64,000 nucleotides of DNA from Haloechinothrix alba (lineage in GTDB: Bacteria > Actinomycetota > Actinomycetes > Mycobacteriales > Pseudonocardiaceae). Both the position numbers and the translations under genes were made by a program. The notes beneath the pieces are model-generated. The model worked only from the letters and a program-made list of their open reading frames with translations. It did not search any database and had not been told where the DNA came from. The stretch's first letter is position 1. Every line of letters starts with the position of its first letter. Positions 1-8,630 of the stretch are shown one piece after another. The DNA is taken from contig NZ_FZNW01000009.1 of the NCBI RefSeq assembly GCF_900188115.1, positions 1-64,000 of the forward strand, in the 5' to 3' direction.

Positions 1-94
1 CTCCGCCCTGGGCTATGCCAGCCCCGAGCAGTGGGAACAGCAGGAACTACTCAAGGCCGCATAACCACGTGTCCGGCCAACAGGGGAAAGGTCA
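1..94 (+). mobile_element. Right end of an IS3-family insertion sequence (partial)
   Basis: Only the 3' end of the element is in the window. It holds the last codons of a transposase (2-64) and a short tail ending in GGGGAAAGGTCA at 83-94. IS3-family elements end in CA, and their terminal repeat usually lies within a few tens of bases of the transposase stop, so the boundary is placed at 94. The left end and target duplication cannot be seen. The boundary is only 14 bases from the start codon of the AraC gene, so little of that gene's original promoter can remain. Confidence 0.6.
2..64 (+). CDS. IS3-family transposase, C-terminal fragment (runs off window)
   Basis: The reading frame from position 2 gives SALGYASPEQWEQQELLKAA and then TAA. 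The start matches the conserved (H)SALGY.SP..(F/W)E ending of the rve/DDE integrase (OrfB) of IS3-family elements. Everything upstream is outside the window, so completeness and activity cannot be judged. The assignment rests on about 20 residues, but the motif is distinctive. Confidence 0.6.
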   Translation, partial: SALGYASPEQWEQQELLKAA

Positions 95-108
95 CAGGAG
101 GAGGTGTC

Positions 109-1074
109 ATGCTGGCGGTCCGGATCAGTACAGCCGACCCGGATGAGGCAAGCAGCCGGTGCGGCGAGGTGTACTTCCCACACCACCTCACAGTTCTGCA
201 CGATCCAGCCCGCTTCCGCATGAGTCTGAATGCGACCAGGATTGGACCGGTGTCGGCCGGACTGCTGTCCTACTCTGACGAGGTACGTCTCACCACCGGT
301 GAGCTTGAAACCGGCTATGAGATCAACATTCCGCTCGCCGGGACACTGCGCACCTCGACCGCGGCTGGTGAGGTGCACGCGTCGCCCTCGGTAGCAGCCG
401 TTTACCGCCCGGACAGCGTTGCCACGCTCCAGGGCTGGGCCGGTGGCGGCAGCCTGCTCGGGCTGAAGATCGAGCGAATGGCGCTGGAGTCGCAGCTCGC
501 CGAGTTGGTCGGAGCGCCGGTGCGCACGGTGGTTCCGTTCGGCGGAAGCATCGACCTTCGAAAGGGGCCCGGACGGCAGTGGTGGATGCTGGCAAGATCG
601 TTAATCGAACTGGCGCGCGAACCGGACGGTCCGCTCTCTCAGCCGCTTGTGGCCCGCCCACTGATACAAAGCATCATCACGGCATTGCTTCACACGGTTG
701 ACCATCCATACCGGGAACCATTGGGCACACCGGCACGCTCTGTTCGGCCGGCGGCGATTCGCCGCGCCGTCGACCTCATCGAGGATGAGCCGCAACGGCC
801 ATGGACGGTGCTCGATCTGGCGAGACAGTGCGGGCTCAGCGTCCGGGCGTTGCACGAAGGATTCGCTCAGCATGTCGGCGTGCCACCGAAGACGTACCTC
901 CGACGCGTCAGGCTACTCCATGCTCACGCGGACCTTCGAGCAGCCGATCCGGACCAGTACACCGTGGCCGAGATCGCCTGCCGCTGGGGATTCGTTCACC
1001 TGGGACGGTTCGCGGCGGCCTACCGCTCTCGCTATGGCGCCGCTCCCTCGGAGACCCTGCGCCGCGCGGACTGA
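109..1074 (+). CDS. AraC/XylS-family transcriptional activator
   Basis: A protein of 321 residues starting at ATG 109, which has a strong ribosome site (AGGAGGAGG, 96-104); an in-frame ATG at 31 lies inside the IS end and is rejected. The N-terminal two thirds resemble the AraC-binding-like sensor domain, with a region (LETGYEINIPLAGTL) typical of XylS/FeaR-type regulators. The last ~100 residues form the double helix-turn-helix (WTVLDLARQCGLSVRALHEGF, then YTVAEIACRWGFVHLGRFAAAY). It precedes the P450 gene in the same direction by 101 bases and is its likely activator. The eth ether-cleavage cluster of Rhodococcus also has an AraC/XylS-type regulator (EthR). The IS end just upstream has probably replaced its own promoter. 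Confidence 0.85.
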   Translation: MLAVRISTADPDEASSRCGEVYFPHHLTVLHDPARFRMSLNATRIGPVSAGLLSYSDEVRLTTGELETGYEINIPLAGTLRTSTAAGEVHASPSVAAVYRPDSVATLQGWAGGGSLLGLKIERMALESQLAELVGAPVRTVVPFGGSIDLRKGPGRQWWMLARSLIELAREPDGPLSQPLVARPLIQSIITALLHTVDHPYREPLGTPARSVRPAAIRRAVDLIEDEPQRPWTVLDLARQCGLSVRALHEGFAQHVGVPPKTYLRRVRLLHAHADLRAADPDQYTVAEIACRWGFVHLGRFAAAYRSRYGAAPSETLRRAD

Positions 1075-1175
1075 GCCGCACGAACCGGCCAGGCGCGCCG
1101 CGCGAAACGGATCGAAGGTGACCGCAAGCACTCCTAACGTCCTTGGCAAGTTCGCCAGACAGCAAGGAGAGATCG

Positions 1176-2420
1176 ATGGCGGTCACCAAACAGCAGGACA
1201 GCGCTCAGGCTGAATTCGACTTCAACCCGATGGTCAGCCCACATCGAGAGAATCCACACCTGTTCTACCGGGACGCCAGGCAACGGCCGGTAACGCTGAG
1301 CCCGTCGATCGGTGCCTACATGGTCACCCGCTATGACGATATCAAGGCGGTGCTCGACGATCCGGAGTCGTTCTCCTCCGCCGCGGCGCTGCCGTGGATC
1401 TACGACAATCCGCCGGAGGTCGTCGCCGAGCTGAGGGCTGCCAACGTGCCGGAGACGACCATGGTCGTCAACGAGGATGAGCCACGACACCGGCAGATGC
1501 GTGCCCTGTTCGACGCGGGCGTCAGCGGCGCGCGAGTCCGTTCCCTGCTGCCTGTGATGCGCGACCGCGCGAACGAGCTCATCGACCGCTTCACCGGTGG
1601 TAGCGCCGAGCTTGTAAGCGAGTATGCAATCCCGTTCGTGCAGACGGTAATCAACGCCGTCATCGGTTTCCCTCCAGAGGACGCCGAACAGATCCAGACA
1701 TGGACCGACGACGTCAACACACTGTGGAATCAGCTGGCACCGGTTTCGGACCGCGTCGCGGCCGCGCGCAGGCTTGGTGAGTACACTCGGTACCTGCAAT
1801 CCCAGATCGATGACCGCAGGGCGCACCCTCGCGACGACATGATCTCGGTGCTGGTGCACGGCACGGACCAGTTCGACGGGCTGGCGGACGACTACGTGCA
1901 CAACATAATCCGTGGCGCCGTCAGGGTAGCCGGATTCGATACCACTCGCGATGCCATCACCGCGACCGTGCTCGTTGCGCTGCAGAACCCGGACATTCTC
2001 GAACGTGTCACCGCGGAACCCACTCAAACGATCATGAAGGTGACAGAGGAAGCGTTGCGCCGTGACGCCCCGCATCGCGGGCTGTTCCGCATCACGACGC
2101 GAGACGTCGAGCTCGGTGGTACCGCATTGCCACAGGGTTCGCCACTGTTGCTGCTGTTCGGCTCGGCGAATCGTGACGAGTCGGTGTTTTCCGACCCGGA
2201 CGCGGTCCATCTGGACCGGCCGAACGTGCGCGACCATTTGGCCTTCGGGAAGGGGCTGCACAGCTGCCCTGGCGCTCCGTTGGCCCGAGCCGAGATCAGG
2301 ATCGCGCTGGAGACGTTGTTCAACCGCATGCCCGAGCTTCGACTCGCCGACGGGTATGAACCGACCTACATCGCCAGCTATTTCTTCCGTGGACTCGAGT
2401 CACTCCAGGTGCGGTGGTGA
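1176..2420 (+). CDS. Cytochrome P450 monooxygenase
   Basis: A soluble bacterial P450 of 414 residues. Visible motifs are the I-helix oxygen-activation motif AGFDTTR (about residues 251-257), ExxR within EEALRR (about 292-295), and the haem loop FGKGLHSCPGAPLAR (about 357-371) with the proximal Cys. ATG 1176 is preceded by AAGGAGA at 1164-1170, which decides it over an in-frame TTG at 1143. The stop abuts the reductase start, and a ferredoxin follows two genes later, so the three form a class I electron-transfer system (NAD(P)H, reductase, ferredoxin, P450). The substrate cannot be read from the sequence. The EthD-like neighbour and AraC regulator suggest an ether or methoxy compound by analogy with EthB, but this is inference. 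Confidence 0.93.
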   Translation: MAVTKQQDSAQAEFDFNPMVSPHRENPHLFYRDARQRPVTLSPSIGAYMVTRYDDIKAVLDDPESFSSAAALPWIYDNPPEVVAELRAANVPETTMVVNEDEPRHRQMRALFDAGVSGARVRSLLPVMRDRANELIDRFTGGSAELVSEYAIPFVQTVINAVIGFPPEDAEQIQTWTDDVNTLWNQLAPVSDRVAAARRLGEYTRYLQSQIDDRRAHPRDDMISVLVHGTDQFDGLADDYVHNIIRGAVRVAGFDTTRDAITATVLVALQNPDILERVTAEPTQTIMKVTEEALRRDAPHRGLFRITTRDVELGGTALPQGSPLLLLFGSANRDESVFSDPDAVHLDRPNVRDHLAFGKGLHSCPGAPLARAEIRIALETLFNRMPELRLADGYEPTYIASYFFRGLESLQVRW

Positions 2421-3827
2421 ATGATGGCCACGAATCACCACGCGCACGGCACTGGAACGGATCGTGTGGGGCGCGTCGCGGTGATCGGGGCAGGGCCAGC
2501 GGGTCTGTACACGACGCGAGCACTCGTGGACGGCGGCGCCACGGTTGACGTCTTTGACCGCCTGCCCGCACCGTTCGGACTGGTTCGCTACGGCGTCGCA
2601 CCTGACCATCCTCGGATGAAGACCGTCGCCACCGTGCTGCAATCGCCGTGCGCAACGGGTGCCGCAACGTACATCGGCAACGTAGAAGTAGGCAGCGACG
2701 TCACTCTAGACCAACTGCGACGGTCCTATCACGCCGTCGTCTACGCGACGGGATGTCCTCGTGACCGCGCTCTTCGCATACCGGGCGAGGGCGTAGCCGG
2801 CAGCATAGGAGCTGGCCGGCTCGTCGGCTGGTACTGCGGGCACCCCGACAACGTTGGTCATGCGCCACCGCTCGATCACGACGGAGCGGTGGTTATCGGC
2901 GCGGGCAACGTCGCGCTCGACGTCGCCCGGATGCTCGCCAGATCATCGGGCGAGTTGCAAGGTACCGACGTTCCCGACGCGGTGCTGAAGTCCTTGGCGG
3001 CCAGCCGAGTGCAGGATATTCACGTGCTGATCCGGCGTGGCCCTCACGAGGCCAAGTTCACACCGGCCGAGCTGCGCCAGCTTGGTGAGTTGGGCAACGC
3101 CGACGTCACCGTGCATGACGACGGAGTACTCGCGTACACGGATGTGTCAGACCTGGACCTTCGGCAGCGTCAGAACCTGCAGATCATGCGCGAATGGACC
3201 GCCCGCGCACCGCGCGCCACGCGGCGTCGCATCCACCTACGGTTCTTCCGCAGTCCCGTCGAGCTGCGCGGCCACCAGCGGCTGAGACAGGTGGTCACGG
3301 AACGCACCAGACTGGAGCTGGATCGAGTCGTCCCAGCTGGACGAGGGGAGACGATCAGCGCGGGACTCGCGGTCCGTGCCATTGGCTATCAGGCCGACCC
3401 CATCGAAGGGCTCCCGTTCGACCACATCACAGGAACGGTGCCCAACGAAGCGGGCAGGGTGTTGCGGGACGGCGCCCCTGAGCCAGGTCTTTACGTCGCG
3501 GGCTGGCTCAAACGCGGCCCTACCGGCGTCATCGGCACCAACAAGGCCGATGGCGCGCGGACCGCTTCCGAGGTACTGGCGGACCTGCCGCGACTGCCCG
3601 CACCACCACAGCCGGACACCGATGCCCTGCTGTACCGGCTCGAATGCAACGGGGTGCGCTACACCGACTGGAACGGATGGCTACGACTCAATGTTGAGGA
3701 GCAGCGCCTCGGCAGCTGTCGCGGCGCGGATCGCGTCAAGATCGCCGAGCGGCAACGCATTCTCGGCATCGCCCGGCCACCATTGACCAGATCGAACGAC
3801 AACGGAGCACCGCTATGCATATCCTGA
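2421..3827 (+). CDS. FprA/adrenodoxin-reductase-type ferredoxin-NADP+ reductase
   Basis: A 468-residue FAD enzyme that passes electrons from NADPH to a ferredoxin. It has an N-terminal FAD dinucleotide fold (VAVIGAGPAGLYTTRAL, about 14-30), the family segment YGVAPDHPRMKTV, a second dinucleotide fold for NADP (VVIGAGNVALDVARML, about 157-172) and the C-terminal FAD-contacting segment GWLKRGPTGVIGTNKADG. These match adrenodoxin reductase and mycobacterial FprA rather than the smaller EthA/rubredoxin-reductase type. It starts at an ATG directly after the P450 stop and overlaps the next gene by 13 bases, so it is translationally linked to both. It probably feeds the ferredoxin at 4137. Confidence 0.92.
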   Translation: MMATNHHAHGTGTDRVGRVAVIGAGPAGLYTTRALVDGGATVDVFDRLPAPFGLVRYGVAPDHPRMKTVATVLQSPCATGAATYIGNVEVGSDVTLDQLRRSYHAVVYATGCPRDRALRIPGEGVAGSIGAGRLVGWYCGHPDNVGHAPPLDHDGAVVIGAGNVALDVARMLARSSGELQGTDVPDAVLKSLAASRVQDIHVLIRRGPHEAKFTPAELRQLGELGNADVTVHDDGVLAYTDVSDLDLRQRQNLQIMREWTARAPRATRRRIHLRFFRSPVELRGHQRLRQVVTERTRLELDRVVPAGRGETISAGLAVRAIGYQADPIEGLPFDHITGTVPNEAGRVLRDGAPEPGLYVAGWLKRGPTGVIGTNKADGARTASEVLADLPRLPAPPQPDTDALLYRLECNGVRYTDWNGWLRLNVEEQRLGSCRGADRVKIAERQRILGIARPPLTRSNDNGAPLCIS

Positions 3828-4123
3828 CCGTGGCGTACGGGCACCCTAACAGTCCACGCGCCTTCGACAGCTACTACCAGACAACCCACCGAGAACTTGT
3901 CAAGGAAGTTCCCGGCGTCGTGTCCTTCGTGGCCCGCTACTGCGCGTCGCTCGACGATTCGCCACCGCCCTACTACCTGATTGCCGAACTGGCATTCCCA
4001 TCGGCGGAGCACCTGTTTGACGGACTCGCGTCGCCGGAGGGGCAAGCCGCGGCCGCCGACATTGAAAACTTCGCGGACGGCGGCGTGACGCTATTCGTCC
4101 AATACGACCACACGGCCCACTGA
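3815..4123 (+). CDS. EthD-family small protein
   Basis: A 102-residue protein with the ferredoxin-like (dimeric alpha-beta barrel) pattern of the EthD family: an N-terminal strand [11 protein letters not shown], a central [19 protein letters not shown] helix, and a C-terminal FVQYDHTAH. EthD is needed for ether degradation by the Rhodococcus eth cluster although its exact function is unknown; related domains occur in polyketide cyclases and small monooxygenases. ATG 3815 has GGAG upstream and lies inside the reductase 3' end. Its position between P450 partner genes is the strongest hint of its role. Confidence 0.8.
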   Translation: MHILTVAYGHPNSPRAFDSYYQTTHRELVKEVPGVVSFVARYCASLDDSPPPYYLIAELAFPSAEHLFDGLASPEGQAAAADIENFADGGVTLFVQYDHTAH

Positions 4124-4136
4124 CGCGGGAGCAGTC

Positions 4137-4454
<318 letters not shown>

Positions 4455-4628
4455 GGTCTCGCGCCTCGGGTTCCGCGCGGGTCTGTCTGACTAACGGTGG
4501 ATGTGGTCTTGTTCCTACGTGCGAGCGTTGCTTTGCAGGAAGGATGGATCATGACCGAAACGCCCGGACGGAGTGCTGAACCAGCTGACGCCCATAGCCA
4601 CGGAACGGCTCGGCAACCTGAGCCGTAT

Positions 4629-4905
4629 TGCGAAGCCGCGCACCATCCGCAACACCACCCGCACACCGGGATGCTCGCACAACGAGGCCGCGAGCGTGTC
4701 GTACGTGTGGTGGGCAGAAACATCCGTGCGCTCATCGGCTTCTGTATCGCTGCGCACGGTCGCGTAGCGCTAGCGTTAGCTCAGCCACCCCGATCACGGT
4801 CGGCACTGGCCGGTCCGGTGCCGGCAGCTTCAACAGCGCCCGCAGGACGGTCTTCCGTGCGAACGCGACACCGAGCCCGGCCAGCGCCCGGGCTCCGACA
4901 ACGCT
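4629..4905 (-). pseudogene. Decayed ISL3-family transposase fragment
   Basis: The 800 bases between the ferredoxin and the next gene (4455-5253) contain no intact gene. On the minus strand two pieces in different frames resemble consecutive parts of an ISL3-type transposase. Bases about 4905-4744 encode GARALAGLGVAF...TVLRALLKLP...VIGVAEL, like the segment before the first catalytic Asp, where the usual GVDDFALRRG is degraded. Bases about 4700-4629 encode DTLAASLCEHPGVRVV, like the conserved TLA.WL..HPGV.VV.RD. The intervening part and both ends are missing or frameshifted. No terminal repeats are visible. The assignment rests on family memory of these motifs. Confidence 0.5.
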
Positions 4906-5253
4906 AGGCAACCTGGGTGGACGGTGCCCCGGCGGGCCGTCAGGCAAACAGGTAGGCGTGCCGTAGGCGCGTAGCGGTAACAGATCAGCACCGACTGATG
5001 CTCCTGCGTGCTCAAGCCGATCTTGCGTACGTTGTTGCAGCTGCGGAGGATTGTCGCCTTGATGCCATTCGCCGGCCAGTCCGGGCTCGGCCTGCGGTCG
5101 GTGCGGCCTCCGGCAGCCAAGACGGACCGACACCTGCTGCGGTTACTGCGAGACCTCCGTACGCAGCATGGCCTCATCTTCCTGAGTGGCTACGAAGATT
5201 CGCCCACCGCGCACGGAGGTTCGACAGTCGAGTGTAGTGACCCCGCCGTGCTG

Positions 5254-6408
5254 TTACAGTGCTAGCTGTTTGGTGGCGATCTCCGCACCCTCAGCCAGCG
5301 CCCGGAACTTGGCCCACACCACGGCTGGGTCCACCTCCGGCGCGAATGTGGCGCGGGAGGAGAACCCGCAGTCGGCACCCGCGATGACGTTCTCCGGACC
5401 GACCATCGAGGCGTACGTGGCGATGCTGTCCGCGATAAGTTGCGGGTGCTCCACGAAGTTCGTGGCGTGGCTGAGCAGGCCTGGGATGAGGATCTTGCCG
5501 TCGGGCAGCGGCGTCGTCTCCCAGATCCGCCACTCGTGCTGGTGCCTGGGGTTGGCCACTTCGAAAGAGTACGCTCCGGCGTTGACCCGCAGCATGTAGT
5601 CGACGACGTCGCTCAGCGGCAGGTCGTGCACCCGCGGACCGTGGTTGAGCCCGTAGCAGGTGTGCAGCCGGATTTTCTCCTCGGGGATGCCGCGCAATGC
5701 GTGGTTGAGCGCGTCGATGTGCGTGTGTGCCGTTTCGCGCCGTTTCTCGGGTGGTGTACGGGGGTCGCTGAGGATCTCGATGAGCCACGGGTCGTCGATC
5801 TGCAGCAGCAGCCCGGCCTCGGTGATCGCGAGGTACTCCTCGCGCATGGCCTCTGCGACCGCGTAGAGGTACTCCGTCTCCGAGGTGTAGTACTCGTTAC
5901 GCCCGAACCCTCGCGGGCTTGTGGCAGGCAGGAATGTTTCGACTATGTCGTGCTGCGCTGCGGCGGCCTTCAGGTTGTCGATGTCGGTGCGGACCGCGTC
6001 GTGTCCCTGGTAGCTAACCGGGCCGGTACACACCATCACCCGCATCGGGCTGACCGTGGAGGAGTACTTGCCGAAGTAGCCCTGGTAGTAGTCCGGGAAC
6101 GCATCGATCTCCTGCTGCCACGAGTACGGCATCAGTGTCTCGCCGTTCACGGTGTCGAAACCGCCGAGCCGTTCCTCCACATAGGTCGCGAACGTGACCT
6201 TGCCCTGTTCACCATCGGTGACCACGTCGATTCCCGCGCGTGCCTGTTCGGCCACAACATCGGCGACGGCCTCGCGGGTCTGGCCCGCGAACAGTTCGGG
6301 GTCGTACGGCCTGCCATGCTCCTTCTCCCGCATCGTCTCGAGCAGCCCGTGTGGCCGGGCAAGACTACCGACGTGTGTGGTGAGGATCCGGTCGGTGCTG
6401 CGTTTCAA
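5254..6408 (-). CDS. MetE-like (cobalamin-independent methionine synthase II family) zinc protein
   Basis: A 384-residue single-barrel protein, half the length of true MetE (about 750). This is the size of the family that includes short methyltransferases and epoxyalkane:coenzyme M transferase. The zinc thiolate ligands are visible as LHTCYG (about 245) and GADCGFSSRA (about 347). The N-terminal TTHVGSLARP is the family signature. It starts with TTG 6408 after AAAGGA. It is the last gene of the leftward operon with the Rieske oxygenase and two phosphatase-family proteins. The family moves alkyl or methyl groups to or from thiols, so it could accept a group released from the substrate. The actual reaction is unknown. 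Confidence 0.8.
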   Translation of the reverse strand: MKRSTDRILTTHVGSLARPHGLLETMREKEHGRPYDPELFAGQTREAVADVVAEQARAGIDVVTDGEQGKVTFATYVEERLGGFDTVNGETLMPYSWQQEIDAFPDYYQGYFGKYSSTVSPMRVMVCTGPVSYQGHDAVRTDIDNLKAAAAQHDIVETFLPATSPRGFGRNEYYTSETEYLYAVAEAMREEYLAITEAGLLLQIDDPWLIEILSDPRTPPEKRRETAHTHIDALNHALRGIPEEKIRLHTCYGLNHGPRVHDLPLSDVVDYMLRVNAGAYSFEVANPRHQHEWRIWETTPLPDGKILIPGLLSHATNFVEHPQLIADSIATYASMVGPENVIAGADCGFSSRATFAPEVDPAVVWAKFRALAEGAEIATKQLAL

Positions 6409-6453
6409 GTCCGTTCCTTTCGTCTACTTGCCGTCTGACGTTGGTGTGCGGTA

Positions 6454-7119
6454 TCAACCGGCTTCGCCGCGCCGCGCTCGCGAACCGTTGATCGCCACGG
6501 CCGCGGCATCGAACGCCGGTTGCGGATCGGTGACATCCACCTGGATGGCCCGCGCGCCGAGCCTCGCCGCACCCGCGACGTTCCACGGCTGGTCGTCGAG
6601 GAACACCAGGTCGCTGACCGCCACGTCGAGCTCCGCCGCGGCGCTGCGGTAGGCCTGCGGGTCGGGCTTGAGCACACCCGTCACCGACCCGTCCAGGACG
6701 CGGTCGAACCGGTGCAGTACGCCCTGCCGCGCCACCCAGTCCGCTCCGTGAAAGTGCTCGAGGTCGTTGGTCAGCACCCCGGTCGGCGCACCTGCACTCG
6801 CGGCGGCATCCAGCAGCCGGTACACCTCGGGTCGTACGAGTACTTCCTCGGCCACGTCGCTCACCCGCTGCATCAGGTCCCGCGTCGACCATCGCTGCCC
6901 GAAGATCTCCCCGAACTCGGCCGCGCGCCGGCGCCAGAAGTCTCGCTCTGTGACCTCGCCGCGCTGCAGGGCTTCCCACAGCGGATCCAAGCTGGTGCCG
7001 AACGGGCCGCTGCGGTTGGCGCCCTCGGCAGGGATCCCTTCCCTTCGTGCCCACTCCGGAACCAGCTCTAGGTAGGATCGGTGGACGACGCCACCGAAAT
7101 CCAGTAGCAGCGCGGCCAT
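6454..7119 (-). CDS. HAD-superfamily hydrolase
   Basis: A 221-residue HAD protein. Motif I is LLLDFGGVV (about 4-12): the nucleophile Asp is present but the second Asp of DxD is Gly, as in the YihX/epoxide-hydrolase-N-domain branch. Motif II is GVLTND (about 115), motif III lies in GVLKPDPQAYRSA, and motif IV is LVFLDDQPWNVAGA. ATG 7119 is used because GGAG precedes it and it lies one base after the stop of the upstream zinc-ribbon gene. The substrate is unknown. Since the divergent genes encode a PEP-synthase-like kinase, removal of a phosphate from a pathway intermediate is plausible. Confidence 0.82.
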   Translation of the reverse strand: MAALLLDFGGVVHRSYLELVPEWARREGIPAEGANRSGPFGTSLDPLWEALQRGEVTERDFWRRRAAEFGEIFGQRWSTRDLMQRVSDVAEEVLVRPEVYRLLDAAASAGAPTGVLTNDLEHFHGADWVARQGVLHRFDRVLDGSVTGVLKPDPQAYRSAAAELDVAVSDLVFLDDQPWNVAGAARLGARAIQVDVTDPQPAFDAAAVAINGSRARRGEAG

Positions 7120-7120
7120 G

Positions 7121-7360
7121 TCAGTGCTCCGGTTCGTGGCTGGTGACAAGCTGGCTCAGCACCACGGTGCACAACAGGTAGCACTCGGGGCACCAGCAAT
7201 GGAACTGGCGGTCCCCGCCCACCCAGTACTCATGCACGAACCCCGCGGGCCCGTCGAGCGATGCCCCGCAGGACGGGCAGTACCGAACCGGGGTGCCGAA
7301 GACCGCACGGGCCGCGGCGGCTGTCGTACCGCCCGAAGCGCTGTTTAGCGAACCCGTCAT
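7121..7360 (-). CDS. Small zinc-ribbon protein
   Basis: A 79-residue protein with two cysteine pairs, CPSC (about 28-31) and CWCPEC (about 55-60), that probably bind one zinc. The rest is not recognised. It sits 4 bases after the Rieske oxygenase stop and one base before the HAD start, so it belongs to the same transcript. It could be an assembly factor, a small subunit or a substrate-binding accessory for the oxygenase; none of these can be shown here. Confidence 0.75.
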   Translation of the reverse strand: MTGSLNSASGGTTAAAARAVFGTPVRYCPSCGASLDGPAGFVHEYWVGGDRQFHCWCPECYLLCTVVLSQLVTSHEPEH

Positions 7361-7364
7361 GGCA

Positions 7365-8621
7365 TCACCTCGTCACCAGGTCAGCGTCACCGTAGCGCTG
7401 GAACAATGGCTCGATCCGCTCCTTCAGCGGGCTGTACCGAGTCTGGCCGCCGTTGAGGAACTCCTTGCGGAACGCCTCGCCCCCGCCGAACTTGTCCTTC
7501 TCCTGAGGTAGCTCGATGACTGTGTTGCGATCCGGATCGCGGTAGACGCAGATCGGGTCCTCGCCGTCCTCCACGCGATCCATCTGCTCCTGGTAGAGCC
7601 TGCGTAGTGTGATCACACCCAGGTCGGACTTGCCGAGATGTTCCTTGCTGCGGTCGGCGATCTCCCCCTGAGTCACCCAAGCCATGATGTCCTGACCATC
7701 CACATAGTCATGGATGAATTCACCGTTCTCCTGATACACGGGAACCTCGTAAACCGGTATCGCCTCCTGTTCCGGGATCGTTCCGTGCTCGGTCGGCCGG
7801 TATGTCTGGTACCAGACGTGCCAGGTGTGCGTGTCGTCAACCGGAACCCGGATCTGGAAGAAGTGCAGGCCCCCGCCGCCGATACGAAGCATCCCGGGAA
7901 ACACCAGCGGGTGCCCGATCTTCCAGTCCTCGTCCTGCTCGGACTGCCCTTGAAGGATGCGGCGCTTCAGGATGCCGTGCTCGAAGACCTCGAAGGCCAC
8001 TTTCACGTGCTTCTTGGACAGCACCTCCAAGGGCTTTTCGCCCGCCAGCTCCTTCTGGAACGAGCCGTACCGGCCGTGCAGCCACTCGACGTGATATGGG
8101 TCTACCGAGTTCTCCATGATCTGCAGGAAGTTGCAGTTCAGCTCGGCGTGCCCGATGTCGCGCCAGACGTTGTCCCAGACGAACAGGTCGTACCGCGGCA
8201 GCAGCGGTGCTGGTTCCGGTCCCAGGTAAGCGAAGATGAGCCCGCCGAGCTCCTGCACGGGGTAGGCCCGCGCGCGGATACGCTGCGCGAACGTGGTGTC
8301 GGCAGGCTCGCCGGGCTGCTCGAGGCACTGCCCGCTGGTGTCGAACAGCCAGCCGTGGTACCCGCAGCGGATGCCATCCTGCTCGGTACATCCCAGCGAC
8401 AGCGAGGCCCTGCGGTGCGGGCAGTGTTCCTCGAGCAGGCCGAGGTTACCGCCCGCGTCCCGGAACAGCACCAGGTCCTCACCGAGCAGCCTGCGCCGCA
8501 CAGGCTGCCTGCCCACCATGTCGTGCGTGGCGATCGGCCACCAGTAACGGCGTAACAACTCCCCCATCGGCGTGTCCGGCCCCACCCGTGTGAGGCGCTC
8601 GTTCTTCTCCGCGGACAGCAT
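7365..8621 (-). CDS. Rieske non-haem iron oxygenase, alpha subunit
   Basis: A 418-residue oxygenase of the phthalate 4,5-dioxygenase/vanillate demethylase group, which works as an alpha-only oligomer. The Rieske 2Fe-2S ligands are CPHR (about 67-70) and CGYHGW (about 86-91). The catalytic iron site is visible as NSVDPYHVEWLHG (about 171-183), giving the bridging Asp and two His. ATG 8621 has a GAGGGGTGAG site. Electrons should come from the VanB-type reductase on the opposite arm (12471). Such enzymes hydroxylate rings or remove O- or N-methyl groups. The substrate is unknown. Confidence 0.93.
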   Translation of the reverse strand: MLSAEKNERLTRVGPDTPMGELLRRYWWPIATHDMVGRQPVRRRLLGEDLVLFRDAGGNLGLLEEHCPHRRASLSLGCTEQDGIRCGYHGWLFDTSGQCLEQPGEPADTTFAQRIRARAYPVQELGGLIFAYLGPEPAPLLPRYDLFVWDNVWRDIGHAELNCNFLQIMENSVDPYHVEWLHGRYGSFQKELAGEKPLEVLSKKHVKVAFEVFEHGILKRRILQGQSEQDEDWKIGHPLVFPGMLRIGGGGLHFFQIRVPVDDTHTWHVWYQTYRPTEHGTIPEQEAIPVYEVPVYQENGEFIHDYVDGQDIMAWVTQGEIADRSKEHLGKSDLGVITLRRLYQEQMDRVEDGEDPICVYRDPDRNTVIELPQEKDKFGGGEAFRKEFLNGGQTRYSPLKERIEPLFQRYGDADLVTR

Positions 8622-8630
8622 GGCTGTGTC

